DNA of 64,000 nt from Euphorbia lathyris (lineage: Eukaryota > Streptophyta > Magnoliopsida > Malpighiales > Euphorbiaceae), in the NCBI RefSeq assembly GCF_963576675.1, contig NC_088917.1:76742610-76806609 (forward strand), written 5' to 3'. Under the pieces are notes generated by a model. The model ran no database searches, had not been told where the DNA came from, and saw only the letters and a list, made by a program, of their open reading frames with translations. Position 1 is the stretch's first letter, and each line of letters begins with the position of its first letter. This document shows, in pieces, positions 54,054-64,000 of the stretch. A program made the translations under genes and the position numbers.

Positions 54054-54298
54054 CATGCCTCCCCCTTAGTTTGGCAAGAGCCCTTTAGGGTCTTTTCATA
54101 TGTTATAGGGGACTCTTCGTCTTTGTCTGGATATTCAAAATTCGAAAGTGGTTCTTTCGTTCTCCGTCATTTCTTCTCCGGCGTCAACCCTTTAGCGTTC
54201 GTTCTTCTCTGTATTCTCTTTCACATATAAGTTTTCCTTTCCGCAACTTGTAACTCGTTCGACCCTTTTCTTATTTCTGCTCGTCTTTCTTCGTTAAT

Positions 54299-56619
54299 AT
54301 GTCGAACCCTGACCTCGATTTCGCACCGTTCGACGAAAATTACGTTCGCGAGGTGTCTCATGAGGTTGATGAGATGGTTGATGAAGTTTCAACCAGCTCT
54401 CCTTGATCTGATTCCCATCCCGCCGATTTTCTCCATCTGGCGAATACAACTGATGAGGGTCTAGGTTTTGACCCTAAGAAGTTGATTCCACCACCTGTCC
54501 CAACTCCCCGCTTATTACCAAAAAAGGACAGGTTGGGAAGCCTAGTTTGTCGCGAGACGATTGATGACTTGCGGGAGCAGTATCCTTGGCTCCAAGGTCT
54601 GGAAACCATCATTCCCGGGGAGAATAGAGGGCCGGGCGACTACCCAAAGGGGTATTTCACCATTTTTGTCGCCCAGATTATCTGCGGTTTCACGTATCCG
54701 CTGGCGGATGAGATTGCTTCCATCCTTGGTGGTTATGGAATCGCACCCGGACAACTGCATCCCAACGGATGGGCCGACTTAACCTTGGATAAATTTTTGG
54801 TGGATGGTCTGGAGGTTCCCCTCTCGCTCAAGATTTTCTCTAAGCTTCATCATTTCAAGAGTTCAGGGGAGTACTTTACTTTCATCCGACAGAGCGGTTA
54901 CTACGGCTTTGATGAGAAGTCGAACAAAATCCACGAGTGGGATAAGTCCTATTTCTTCATTAAGTTCCATGAAGGGAATCCAAACTTTCTTCGCTGCTGG
55001 GGCCGACCCAATGTAAAGAGTTTGAACTTTGGTTACCCCAGCAAGGAAGAATCCGATATTATAAAGTTCTTGAAGAGTACTCCTCCTTTTGTATGGACAT
55101 ATGATCAGGCATTCCATATGCTAAGAAGCCAAGTAGCGATTGCCTACCGCGAGGGAGATCGCGTTGTCTATATCCCTTATCGCGTTTTTGTATAAGGTAC
55201 TATTAACTTATTTCCAAGTTGATGATTTCTTTTAACCCTTTGCAGGGGTGATCCTTTATCTCAACTCGCTGCAGATCGGGAAGCGAAAGCCCTGGCGAGA
55301 AGCAAGAAGCGGATGGCGGGAACAACTTCTGTTGCAGGGGCGAATTCTCCTGTGGGGGCGACTCCTTCTGTTGAGGCGGCTTCCCCCACAATTGCTTCCG
55401 TTTCACAGGGCCCCGCTTCTGTTTCTGAGGAGCTTCCCTTAAATAGGAAGCGGAAGAGTAATGTGGATGTGGAGTCTTCTCGCCCTAAGAAGAAGAATAC
55501 CTCCGTATCCTTGACTGTCGGTGGTACATCTACGTCCACTCCATCCAAAGCCAAGGGCGGTCCCCCATTTCATGAGGTATCATAATTTATCCGCTCTTCT
55601 TGCGTTATTTATTTTCTCTTGTCAGTTTTCGCTGTTCTCCTGACCCTTCTCCTTGTGTATCCATAGCCGATTCCTGATATCAGCGGATGGTGGACCAGAA
55701 CCTTTGGTAAAGCCGTGAGCTTTTCCTGTAGGGACATTGTTTCTTCTATATGCAATGTCCTTGGGCGACTTCCCTCCGCTTCTCGTGTGCACGAACAGGT
55801 GCCGCTTCCGACTGCCATGGAGGGGATTGAGAAGCGAGCTATAGAGGTATATTGCTTTCCACTTATGTTCTATCCTTCAAACGCATGTCTCTATTCGCTC
55901 TTTTTATTCGCGTATCGTCTTATATGCAGATTATCAATTTCGCGGAGGGTGCTCTCTGCAGGGATGCTGAACGAGCTAGAGAGTTGGAAAGCCTTGGTAC
56001 TGAATTGGCGACTCAGAAGTCGCTTTTTGATGATGTCCAAGGCAAAGTAAAGGTCCTTGAAGGTGCTTGTCAGAAGGCTATGAGCGAGAAGGAGGAAGCT
56101 CTCAAATCCCTCCAGGCTAAGTCCGATGAGCTTCAGAAAGTCATTGATGATCTGAATTCGTCCAAGGAAGCCTTGGAGATGCAAAAGAGGAGGGTCGAGG
56201 AGATCACAGCTGAAGATGGTGCTCGCATCTATTGGTATGGAGAGCAGATTCATGCGGCTTATGAGCATGGACATCCAGATCATGTACTTAATCGCCCCAA
56301 GGTTCCCATTCCTGAAAAGGATTTAGCTGAGAAATGGGACAAGTTGGAGGCCGAGGATGCTGATATGGATGAGGTACTTCTCCTAGATTGGCAGAGTTTT
56401 CATGATTCTCCAATTAGCTGTGAGATCCCAAATCAGAACGTAGAAGGAGGGGCACCACAAGATGTTTCTCACGTTGAACAAGAGGTACCTCGCTCTGATG
56501 CGGTTACTGATTTGATTGTTGGGGATTCGCTTGAAGCAGATCATCCCACAGGAGAAGATGAAGGAGCCGCCGGAGGCGAAGGGGGCAATAGAGGCGAAGG
56601 AGAAGAAACTGTAGTATAA
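54299..56619 (+). pseudogene. antisense gene of element E, four exons (gypsy-type transposon domain)
   Basis: Opposite in orientation to gag-pol. Exon 1 (54299 to about 55190) starts MSNPDLDFAPFDENY, has a TGA at 54404, then the domain annotated in plants as putative gypsy-type transposon/Transposase_28: LREQYPWLQGLETIIP, YFTIFVAQIICGFTYPLAD, HPNGWADLTLDKFLVDGL, FIRQSGYYGFD. Exon 2 (55246-55576) is Ser/Ala-rich with basic RKRKSN and RPKKKN. Exon 3 is 55667-55846. Exon 4 (55930-56619) is a coiled coil (LGTELATQKSLFDDVQGKVKV) with an acidic Gly-rich end. Introns 2 and 3 have GT...AG borders and keep phase 0; the first intron border does not join cleanly, so a lesion may lie there. A TATAA-like motif sits near 54225. 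Function unknown. Confidence 0.8.
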
Positions 56620-56900
56620 TTTTATTTATATCCAAACTGTTGTATGTAACAAACTGCCAGTATATATCAACCGAGCGACCTTGCCGCCGCTTTTCATATA
56701 TGTGCAATTGTTGTTTTATCCTTCGTCGCTTTAATGCCGGTCATTTTCGTATGTGACCCTTGCCTCTTGCCGACTTCATACTTGTAATTTTTCATAGTTA
56801 GTTTTGTTTTCATTAGGGTGGCCAGACCCTTTTTGCAATTTTTTGAGTACTCGTTTATTCGCTTAATTTTATGCCTTATAATTTTTCTTTCAAAAATAAT

Positions 56901-57078
56901 CATAAGGTTTTGCGAATGATGCGTAATCATGCATCCGCCTTTCTTTAATAGGCAACACATTTATGTGTTTTTAACCATAAGGTTTTGCGAATGATGCGTA
57001 ATCATGCATCCGCCTTTCTTTAATAGGCAACACATTTATGTGTGTTTAAGATTAACCATAAGGTTTTGCGAATGATGC
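56901..57078. repeat. 2.3 tandem copies of a 75-81-bp unit
   Basis: CATAAGGTTTTGCGAATGAT starts at 56901, 56976 and 57057. The first two copies also share AATCATGCATCCGCC and AATAGGCAACACATTTATG. The array lies between the convergent 3' ends of the antisense gene and pol. Confidence 0.9.
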
Positions 57079-57231
57079 AACAATTGAATATCTTTATTGA
57101 TAAAGAAAAAAGACTTCGTGTTACATGGGTATACAAACTGTGCGGGATCAAAGCCTCATTAAAACCTTTTATCAGAAAACCCAGTGGGAAAAACTCATAA
57201 AAGGAAAAAGAGTACTCGTCATTTCCCTGAA

Positions 57232-58990
57232 CTACTCGGCCTGTTTATATAGGCGTAGATTCTCTAGATTCCAGGTGCGCGGGAGCTTTTTTCCGCTCAT
57301 TTCTTCTATTTCAAAAGTTGATGGTCCCAGCTTCTTGGATACCCTGTAAGGCCCGATCCAGTTGACGCCTAATTTGCCTTTGCCTTCTATGGATTGTATT
57401 TTATCCGCTTTTTTCAAGACCAAGTCGCTCACGTTGATTATCACTTTTCGCACCCTTCTGTCATGATACTTCTTGATTCTATTGCGGTATACTGCCATTT
57501 GCATGTAAGCTTTTTCTCTTCGTTCTTCTACAGAATCCAATGCATCTCTAATGTTGATAGGATTTTGGGTATCACAATAATAAATTATCCGATCTGTAGG
57601 CGACTTGATTTCAACAGGCAGGACTGCTTCGGCTCCATAAACCAGCGAGAAAGGTGTTTCGCCTGTTGCTGCCTTTACAGAAGTTCTGTATGCCCATAGC
57701 ATATGGGGTATCTCATCCGCCCAACATGTTTTTTTATCACCTAGCCGCTTCTTGATTCCCCGAATCATGGCCCTGTTGGTAACCTCTGTCATACCATTCG
57801 ATTGGGGATGATTTACAGAAGAAAAATGATTTTTGATCCCCATGCTTTCGCAATATGCTTTGAATTTTAAACAGTTGAACTGGGTGCCATTATCAGTTAT
57901 AAGCGTTTGTGGGATTCCAAACCGCATGATAATGTTCTCTCGTAAGAACTCGATCATTCGCTCAGGTGTTTGAGCGGTTACTGCCTCCGCTTCTACCCAT
58001 TTGCTGAAGTGGTCAACTGCGACTATCAAGTACTTCCTTTTCTTTGTCGTTTCTGGGAATGGGCCCACTATATCAATCCCCCATGTTGCGAATGGCCATG
58101 CCGTCATTATAGTGACTTGTTCGGCTCCGGGAACATGCTTTTCATTCGCATGGATTTGACAGCTGTGACATTCCGCTACCATCTTCTGGGAATCCTCCAC
58201 CACCTTTGGCCAATAATATCCCATCAACTTGACTTTTCTTGCCAACGCCGCGGATGCTTCATGTGCGCCACAAATTCCTTCATGGAGTTCTCGCAGTACA
58301 TAGTCTCCTTCATTGCGGCTAATACATTTCAACCATGGACATGTATATGATTTCCGGTATAAAGTTCCATCTCGAATTGAGTATCTCGCTGACTGCCCAA
58401 TTAGTTTTCTGGCTAAGCTTTTATCAACCGGCAAATCTCCATGTTCCAGATATTGGCGGATGGGCATCCGCCAATCTTCATCATCTTCCAGCTCTTCGAT
58501 GACCATAATCTGATCGACTTTGAATGCTGGTGCTGACCTTATTTCCAAATTGCATGCTTTTTGACTCCATGGTTCTCTACTCGCCGCTGCTTTTGCCAAC
58601 TCGTCAGCCTTTGTGTTCTGGTCTCTCGGAACATGCACCATTTCCCAGACGAATCCTTTGTTTGTTAACTCCTGCATCAGTCTGGCGACCACCTGATGGT
58701 ACTTGACCAGATCCTCCTGTTTCACCAGATAATTTTTTGTGATCTGATTTATCATGAGTTTAGAATCGCTGTAGATGACCACTCTTTCTGGCGTAAGTTC
58801 ATTAAGCAACTTCAATCCGCATATCATTGCTTCATACTCCGCGGCATTATTGGTAGTTTCGAATGTTAACTTTGCCGCATAGTACAGGCGAATAACATCC
58901 GGTCCCTTGATGACGACTCCTAGTCCAGCTCCATCCATGGATAATGCCCCATCTTTGAACTTACTTCATTCTTCTTTTTGTGCTTTTGGA
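57232..58990 (-). pseudogene. Element E pol: second RNase H and integrase
   Basis: Same frame as the upstream pol segment but separated by TAG (59005-59007) and a TGA near 58970; the latter fits a Trp codon change. The additional RNase H reads MDGAGLGVVIKGP, NNAAEYEAMICGL (acidic Glu), IYSDSKLMINQI and DQNTKADELAKAA. Integrase has the HHCC region (HEGICGAHEASAALARK, CHSCQIHAN), GIDIVGPF, ITDNGTQF, SNGMTEVTNRAMIRGIK with D, D, E, then WAYRTSVKAATGETPFSLVYG and a C-terminal GKLGVNWIGPYRV. It ends at TAG by 57232. Integrase would insert the cDNA into the host genome. Confidence 0.9.
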
Positions 58991-59004
58991 CATTCGTCTT
59001 CATC

Positions 59005-61400
59005 CTACGTGAACTCATTCACGAAATCGGCAAGTACTTGACTTTTTAGAGCTGGTCTTCCTTCATAGCGAATATCGAACTCTCCCAAGCGAATTGACCA
59101 CTCCATTAATCGGCCGGATGCGTCAGGTTTCTGTAATACCTTTCGCATTGGAATTCCAGTTCTCACAATGATAGTATGCGCCTGAAAGTATGGCTTTAAC
59201 CTAGCTACCGTGGTTATCACCGCGAGGGCCATTTTATCTAACCTCGAATATCGAAGTTCTGCATCCTTTAAGACTTTACTCACGTAGTACACCGGATATT
59301 GTTTCCCTTCTTCCTCTCGTACCATTACAGTGCATATCGCCGTGCTGGTGACGGATACATAAAGAAATAAATCTTCTCCATCCTCTGGCCTGCTCATTAA
59401 GGGCGGATAACATAGTAATCGCTTTATCCCCTCGAATGCTTCTTGACAATCTGGTATCCATTCAAAGGACTTAGATTTTTTGATGGCATTGTAGAAAGGT
59501 AAACATCTCCTAGCTGAGCATGATATGAATCGCCCTAATGCCACCAACCGCCCGTTGAGTCTCTGTACTTCTCTTATGTTCCTTGGCGTCTTCATCTCCA
59601 TCACTGCTTTAACTTTCTCAGGATTCGCCTCCACTCCTTTGCCACTGACAATGAAACCCAGGAACTTCCCTGCTCTCGCTCCAAACGTGCATTTCTCCGG
59701 GTTCAATTTGAGGCCGTACTTGATCAGCACCTCCAGGATTTCTTTAATATCCTGCGGATGGTCCTGCATCTTCTTGCTTTTAATGATCATGTCGTCTACA
59801 TAGATCGAGAAGTTCTCGCCCGATTTGTCTGAAAATATCTTGTTCATCATCCGTTGATATGTTGCTCCTGCATTTTTCAGTCCAAAGGGCATCACCTTGA
59901 AGCAATAAGTTGCCTGATGAGTTATGAACGACGTCTTGATCTCATCCGCCTTCTCCATTGGTATCTGGTGGTAACTGGATTTCACGTCGGTGAACGATAA
60001 AGCTTCAAATCCCGCAGTCCCATCTACCAATATATCGATGTTAGGTAGCGGATACATATCCTTCGGACAAGCTTTATTCAGATCTTTGAAGTCGATGCAC
60101 ATTTTGTACGTTCCATTTGGCTTTTTAACTAGCACCACATTGGCTAGCCACTCCGGATAGGTGACTTCTCGAATTGCATCTGATTCTAGCAAATCTGCCA
60201 CTGCTTTTTCAATCGCCTTCTGCCGTTCTGGAGCATGTCCTCTCTTTTTCTGTCGCACTGGGGTTGCACCCTTGTCCACATTCAAACGATGGGTTGCTAT
60301 ATCTGGACTTATTCCCTTCAGCACTTCATTCGGAGCGGCGAATGCCGACTCGCATTGGATCAACACCTCGGTAATGGCTTTCTTCGTTTCCTCTGGAAGT
60401 CCTGTCGCTATCCGTACGTTCTTGTCATTTGAGATGGCGAATAGTTCTGTTTCTCCTAACGCTTCAGCCGGCAACTTCTCATCAACTTTATCCTCTCCAT
60501 CTGGCTTTGGTTCAAGTGACAATGTATAAGCTTGTTGAGATATAAGTTGATCTCCTTCAACAATGACTCGCCCTTGGTGTGTTGGCAAATGCAATGTCAA
60601 ATGCTTCATCGAGATGAGCGACTCCATTTCCGACAGGAACGGACGCCCCAGAATTATGTTGTAGGCCAACGGGAGATCAACAATTGCGAATTCTAGATCA
60701 CCTAGCCATTTTAGATTCTTGTCGCCCATTTCTGTCTCCAACACCACCTGTCCACTTGTTTGAGATGATTGACCTCCAAAACCAGTTACATCCATGAACG
60801 TATGTTCCACTCGCTCGTCGTTAATTCCCAACTTGTTGAATGCAGTTCGAGTAATAACATTGCAAGAACTGCCTGTATCAATAAGGACCCGCTTAACGTC
60901 CCATCCTTCAATGGCCATCGTAATCACCAAAGCATCCGCATGCGGCTCCGTGATTCGTGCAAATGAGTAATTGAGGGCATCCCCCCTACGCGTGTTGCTC
61001 TTTTGCTGTTCACAGCGAACCCTTTTTGTTGGAGGCTCATAGATCCCGCCTGCTATCACGTTAATCACCCCTTTTTTCTGCTTTTTTTCTGGCCTTGCTT
61101 CTACCTCATGCGGGAGCGTTGCTTTCTCATCAATCGTTTCTTTCCTAACGAATTGACTCAGTTTCCCTCTCTCAATCAGCTTTTCAATCTCCCTCTTCAA
61201 TTCGTAGCAATCATTCGTGTCATGGCCGTTCAATCTGTGGAACCTGCAGTATTTGTTAGGATATCGCCCCAAATTGGTTCGACCTTTCGCCTCAGGAAAC
61301 TGCACATCCTTTTTCAGAGGGTTTTTCTCAATCCAAAGTAACACCTCATGACGAGTCGTGTTCAATGGTGTTTGATATCCCCCTCTTGAAAGGAACGATC
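59005..61400 (-). pseudogene. Element E pol: zinc motif, protease, RT, first RNase H
   Basis: Begins in the Gag C-terminus (YCRFHRLNGHDTNDCYELK, a CCHC-like motif), then protease VLIDTGSSCNVI and GRPFLSEMESL. RT: WLANVVLVKKPNGTYKMCID, DLNKACPKDMYPLPNID, MPFGLKNAGATYQRMMN and IYVDDMIIKSK (YVDD). The usual SFMDAYSGYNQI motif reads SFTDVKSSYHQI. Thumb and connection: GKFLGFIVSGKGVEANPEK. The first RNase H is weak (LYVSVTSTAI, YYVSKVLKDAELRYS). The start at 61365 is TTG, so this segment depends on gag translation; a shift in a G-run near 61390 now separates the two. Confidence 0.9.
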
Positions 61401-61484
61401 GCCTTTTCGAACCAGATTACCCTTAGAATATGCTTGGTTTTGATGGCGCCGATTGTCCGAAGTGGATCTAGCCGCATCTCTTTC

Positions 61485-62861
61485 TCACCGGGTTTGAGCT
61501 CTATGCTCCCTGTTAACATCGTCCACTTCCATAAATTCTTTTGCTATCTTCATGAGTTCAGCCACTGTGCGTGGTTTATTGCGGATGATTTCCTCCCGCA
61601 TGCTCCAATCTGTGGCTCCGTCTACCATGATGTTGCGAATGCTCACGATATCTGGGTTCTGCAATCGCACCAGAATATCATTGAATGCGACTACAAATTC
61701 CCTTAGGGAATTATAGTTTCTCTGTTTGATCTCCTTCAGCTGCCTATCCGTCACATCCGCTGCTTTACAGCCCACGAACTTTGCACAGAAATCACGACTG
61801 TATTGATTCCAGTTGTGAATAGATTCAGTTGGTAGAGACCGAAACCAATCGGATGCCGCTCCTCCCAAAGTGGTCGAGAACAATCGACAAATTATGCTTT
61901 CGCTTGCCCCTGCAACATCCATCAACTCTCTATAGTTTCTGACATGTGCCTCAGGGTCAGAATTTGGATCCCCATAGTATTTAGGTATCGTCGGCGCCTT
62001 TATTCTATGATCTGGAATAAACTCCCGCAACGATGGGGAAAAAGGCGAATCACTCTGCACCACTGCTCTCGCCCTAGGTGTGTATCCCATTCGCTCCATC
62101 ATGCTTCGCAGTTGATCTTCCAATTCAGTATTGGGTTCCCGCTGAACTTCTTCCATCCGCTGCTGGTGAATTCTGGGTGACATCCACCCACCATACTGTG
62201 TCGACATTTGTTCTCGCTGTGGGTCTAACCGCTGGCCAGTTATAGGATCAAAGTTCCAAGTGCGCTCCCGCCCAGACATATTCATTCCAGACGTCATCAA
62301 CTCTGAATGTCTGTGGACAAAGGGCTCCGTTTGTTGTAGCGGAAGAATTCCTTGCATTCCTGACATCGGCTGGGATGTTTGCCAAGTCGGATGGATCGTC
62401 ATAATAGGATCTTGGTGCGAGTAGTTGTATGGATGGCTGTGTGGGTTCATGCGACTACTCTGACCCATCCGATTTGTCTCTCGAGATGGCTGCGGAAGCG
62501 CAGATATGGCAGGAATAGTCGGTGGGTGTGTCGAGATGACAACGGGTTCTTGAGGAGCAGCCGCTACGGCGGTATTGTGATCAGCGATTGCAGTTAACAA
62601 ACTAATCATTCGATCTCCAGCCGCTTGGCTCATATTCGAAGCCAAGACTTGTCCTGCCATCTGTACGAAATCGCTATTGGACATCTCCATCTCAGTTTGC
62701 ACTTGGACCTCCAATAATGGACTCAACTGTCCCGTTGGATTCGACGAGCTGGGTACCACAGGCTGTGTACTCGCAGGCTGCGAATTCACAGTCCGTGGAC
62801 CTCTTGAGTTCATACTAGTTGATCTGGTTGTAACTCCGGTTGTTCGTGATGGCTCTGACAT
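61485..62861 (-). pseudogene. Element E Gag, 458 codons before a premature TGA
   Basis: ATG at 62861 is about 40 bases after the primer site. Residues 1-260 are Ser/Pro/Gln/Met-rich and unstructured. Residues about 285-440 form the retrotransposon Gag domain: IKAPTIPKYYGDPNSDPEAH, RLFSTTLGGAASDWFRSLP, FCAKFVGCKAADVTDRQL, IKQRNYNSLREFVVAFND and VAELMKIAKEFMEVDD. TGA at 61485-61487 cuts it before the basic tail; the frame stays open after it, fitting CGA-to-TGA decay. Confidence 0.88.
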
Positions 62862-62900
62862 GTTCTTGGTGTACCTTTAACCAGATGTTGGTAAAAAAGG

Positions 62901-62918
62901 TCCACGCTCACCGCACCA
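62901..62918 (-). other. Element E primer-binding site (tRNA-Phe)
   Basis: On the minus strand TGGTGCGGTGAGCGTGGA, nine bases after the LTR end, is complementary to the 3' end of plant tRNA-Phe (GAA), which from memory ends CCACGCTCACCGCACCA. Confidence 0.75.
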
Positions 62919-62927
62919 ATGATAACT

Positions 62928-63347
62928 TGCTGGATTCGATTTGATGGTCTTCGCCGCGGTTACCTGCAAAACAGAACCGGAGACAGGATCTCCGGGAAAA
63001 CTCTCCGACGATCAAGTCAGTTTTATGGGAAGATTGGTAAATTGATAATGGTATTGCGGGGAAAAGATGTGAACGTACCTCCCCATTTTCTTCTATGTCC
63101 TTTTTATAAGTGTTCCTAGGTAACCGCCGGGGGCGGTTACTCTTTCCAGGCCACGTCTCTTACGTGGCTACAAACGTGGTCTCGTTTGTTTTGAGTGGGA
63201 GGTTTAATGCTCCGTTTAGGATTTCGGGGCGGTTACTCGTTTTACCCGCTTCTTTTATTCGGAGCCCGTTTGATCTTGAACCATGGGCCTAAGTATAGGT
63301 TGGGCCCGTGTTTATGATTCGGCCCGGTTTGGTTTCACGGATCATCA
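62928..63347 (-). repeat. Element E 5' LTR
   Basis: 420 bp, identical in length to the left copy with about four substitutions. On its left it adjoins the primer site; on its right it joins NB-LRR coding sequence. Confidence 0.93.
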
Positions 63348-64000
63348 ATTTTAGACGATGATATTGTTGTTCCTCTCCAACCGAGAATATCTCTCCCAAA
63401 GAACAACAGTCGATGGAGAGATATTCCAAAGAATAGATTTGTCTGAGAAAACCAAATAGAAAAGGAACCAAGATCTAGTCCTAGACAAGCGGACTTAATT
63501 TTAACAGCCGGCACGGTAACCATGAAAATGGCTCCTTCTTTAGTAATTGGATTTCTAAGGTGCTTTTTCTTTGGATACCAAAAGAAAGGTAAGTTAACAA
63601 TATTTCCCTACCCAAGCAACCAAACTGGGAAAGCTATGTAAATACTACCATTAAAGCAGCCAAGCGAGACTTACTATATCCATGTGAATTATGTCCTCTA
63701 TCTTTATGAATATGAAGGAAGTTTTTATTAAGGAATTTTTCTATTTAAGGAATTTTTCTATTATTGTTCATTAATACTAATATTCATTAATACTAATAAT
63801 AGTAGAATCGCTCCCGGTAACAAACATGCATGAACCAAGAAGTCGCCAGGCCCTATTGTTAAGAATAATGAATTACTATTTTAAATCTCTTAGACTAACT
63901 CGTTGCAATTTCCACACCGGCTCAATTGGAAGGACATGATCATCTTGTATTGCTTTCAAGCTGTTGTGATCTAATTTCAAGACCTCCAAATTGGGATTAA
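63348..64000 (-). pseudogene. NB-LRR resistance gene, part upstream of element E
   Basis: Minus strand, 64000 to about 63890: LRR-like NPNLEVLKLDHNSLKAIQ then VWKLQRVSLRDLK, ending in TAG. From about 63480 to 63348: [28 protein letters not shown] and HRLKL, which continues in register with LEDIHNLKHI at 53627 when element E and one target copy are removed. The AT-rich 63490-63880 stretch between them has no clear frame and may be an intron or an insertion; it has short duplications (AAGGAATTTTTCTATT twice, ATTCATTAATACTAAT twice). The gene extends beyond the window. Confidence 0.7.

Larger units (their letters stand above)
53634..63347 (-). mobile_element. Element E: Tat-lineage Ty3 retrotransposon with antisense spliced gene
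   Basis: LTRs of 420 bp (53634-54053 and 62928-63347) differ at about four positions. Coding direction is minus: gag, protease-RT-RNase H, an additional RNase H, integrase. No chromodomain follows integrase. A dual RNase H and an extra gene in the opposite orientation near the 3' LTR are Tat-lineage traits (as in Grande). Flanking 5-mers are ACTCT on the plus strand at left (AGAGT on minus) and ATTTT at right (AAAAT on minus): a possible TSD with two changes. The insertion lies in the LRR region of an NB-LRR gene. At about 1% LTR divergence this is the youngest LTR element here. Confidence 0.93.

Overview
This window looks like a transposon graveyard in a flowering-plant nuclear genome, probably a eudicot; the species cannot be told from the sequence. 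The evidence is plant-specific repeat types: a Sirevirus (Ty1/copia with an envelope-like ORF), a Tat-lineage Ty3 element with an antisense intron-containing gene, an Athila-like element primed by tRNA-Asp, a plant L1 LINE with DUF4283-type ORF1 and a C-terminal RNase H, and many foldback MITEs. The only recognisable host gene is a broken CC-type NB-LRR resistance gene at the right edge. There are no prokaryotic features, no CRISPR array and no functional tRNA or rRNA gene.

Layout. 1-1098: nothing recognised. 1099-6170: element A, a 5'-truncated non-autonomous Athila-like Ty3 element, inserted into the gag zinc knuckle of element F, a minus-strand copia remnant (6171-8052). 8053-15377: AT-rich DNA with DNA-transposon relics, including a hAT element (11088-12348, perfect 8-bp TSD) holding a foldback MITE (11635-12042, perfect 9-bp TSD), and a MITE nested in another MITE (14268-15217). 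15378-42204: a three-deep nest. Element B (copia, minus strand, TSD CTTTC) is split in gag by element C (copia, plus strand, TSD TAAGT), whose 3' LTR is split by element D (Sirevirus, plus strand, TSD ATAAT). 42205-44235: foldback elements, one a hAT MITE with TSD AACTCAAC. 44909-51390: a nearly complete L1 LINE inside an older terminal-repeat element. 52975-53633 plus 63348-64000: the NB-LRR gene on the minus strand, interrupted by element E (Tat, minus strand, 53634-63347).

How the parts relate. TSDs and restored reading frames give the relative order B, then C, then D, and A after F. By-eye LTR differences (B about 3%, C and D about 2%, A about 1.6%, E about 1%) agree with this and make E the youngest. 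Every LTR polyprotein carries stops or frameshifts, so none looks autonomous. Many stops fit C-to-T decay of CAG, CAA or CGA codons, and several frameshifts sit in homopolymers, where assembly error is also possible.

The most interesting signals are: the spliced antisense gene in E; arrays of an 11-13 bp CGCGGGGCG motif in A, used as inverted pairs inside the element and as direct repeats in its U3; five exact-period 20-bp palindromic repeats in the B promoter; GC-rich hairpins in the C leader; a 27-bp palindrome just upstream of the D TATA box; and foldback elements whose arms are built from reiterated CCCCTGAACTT-like units.
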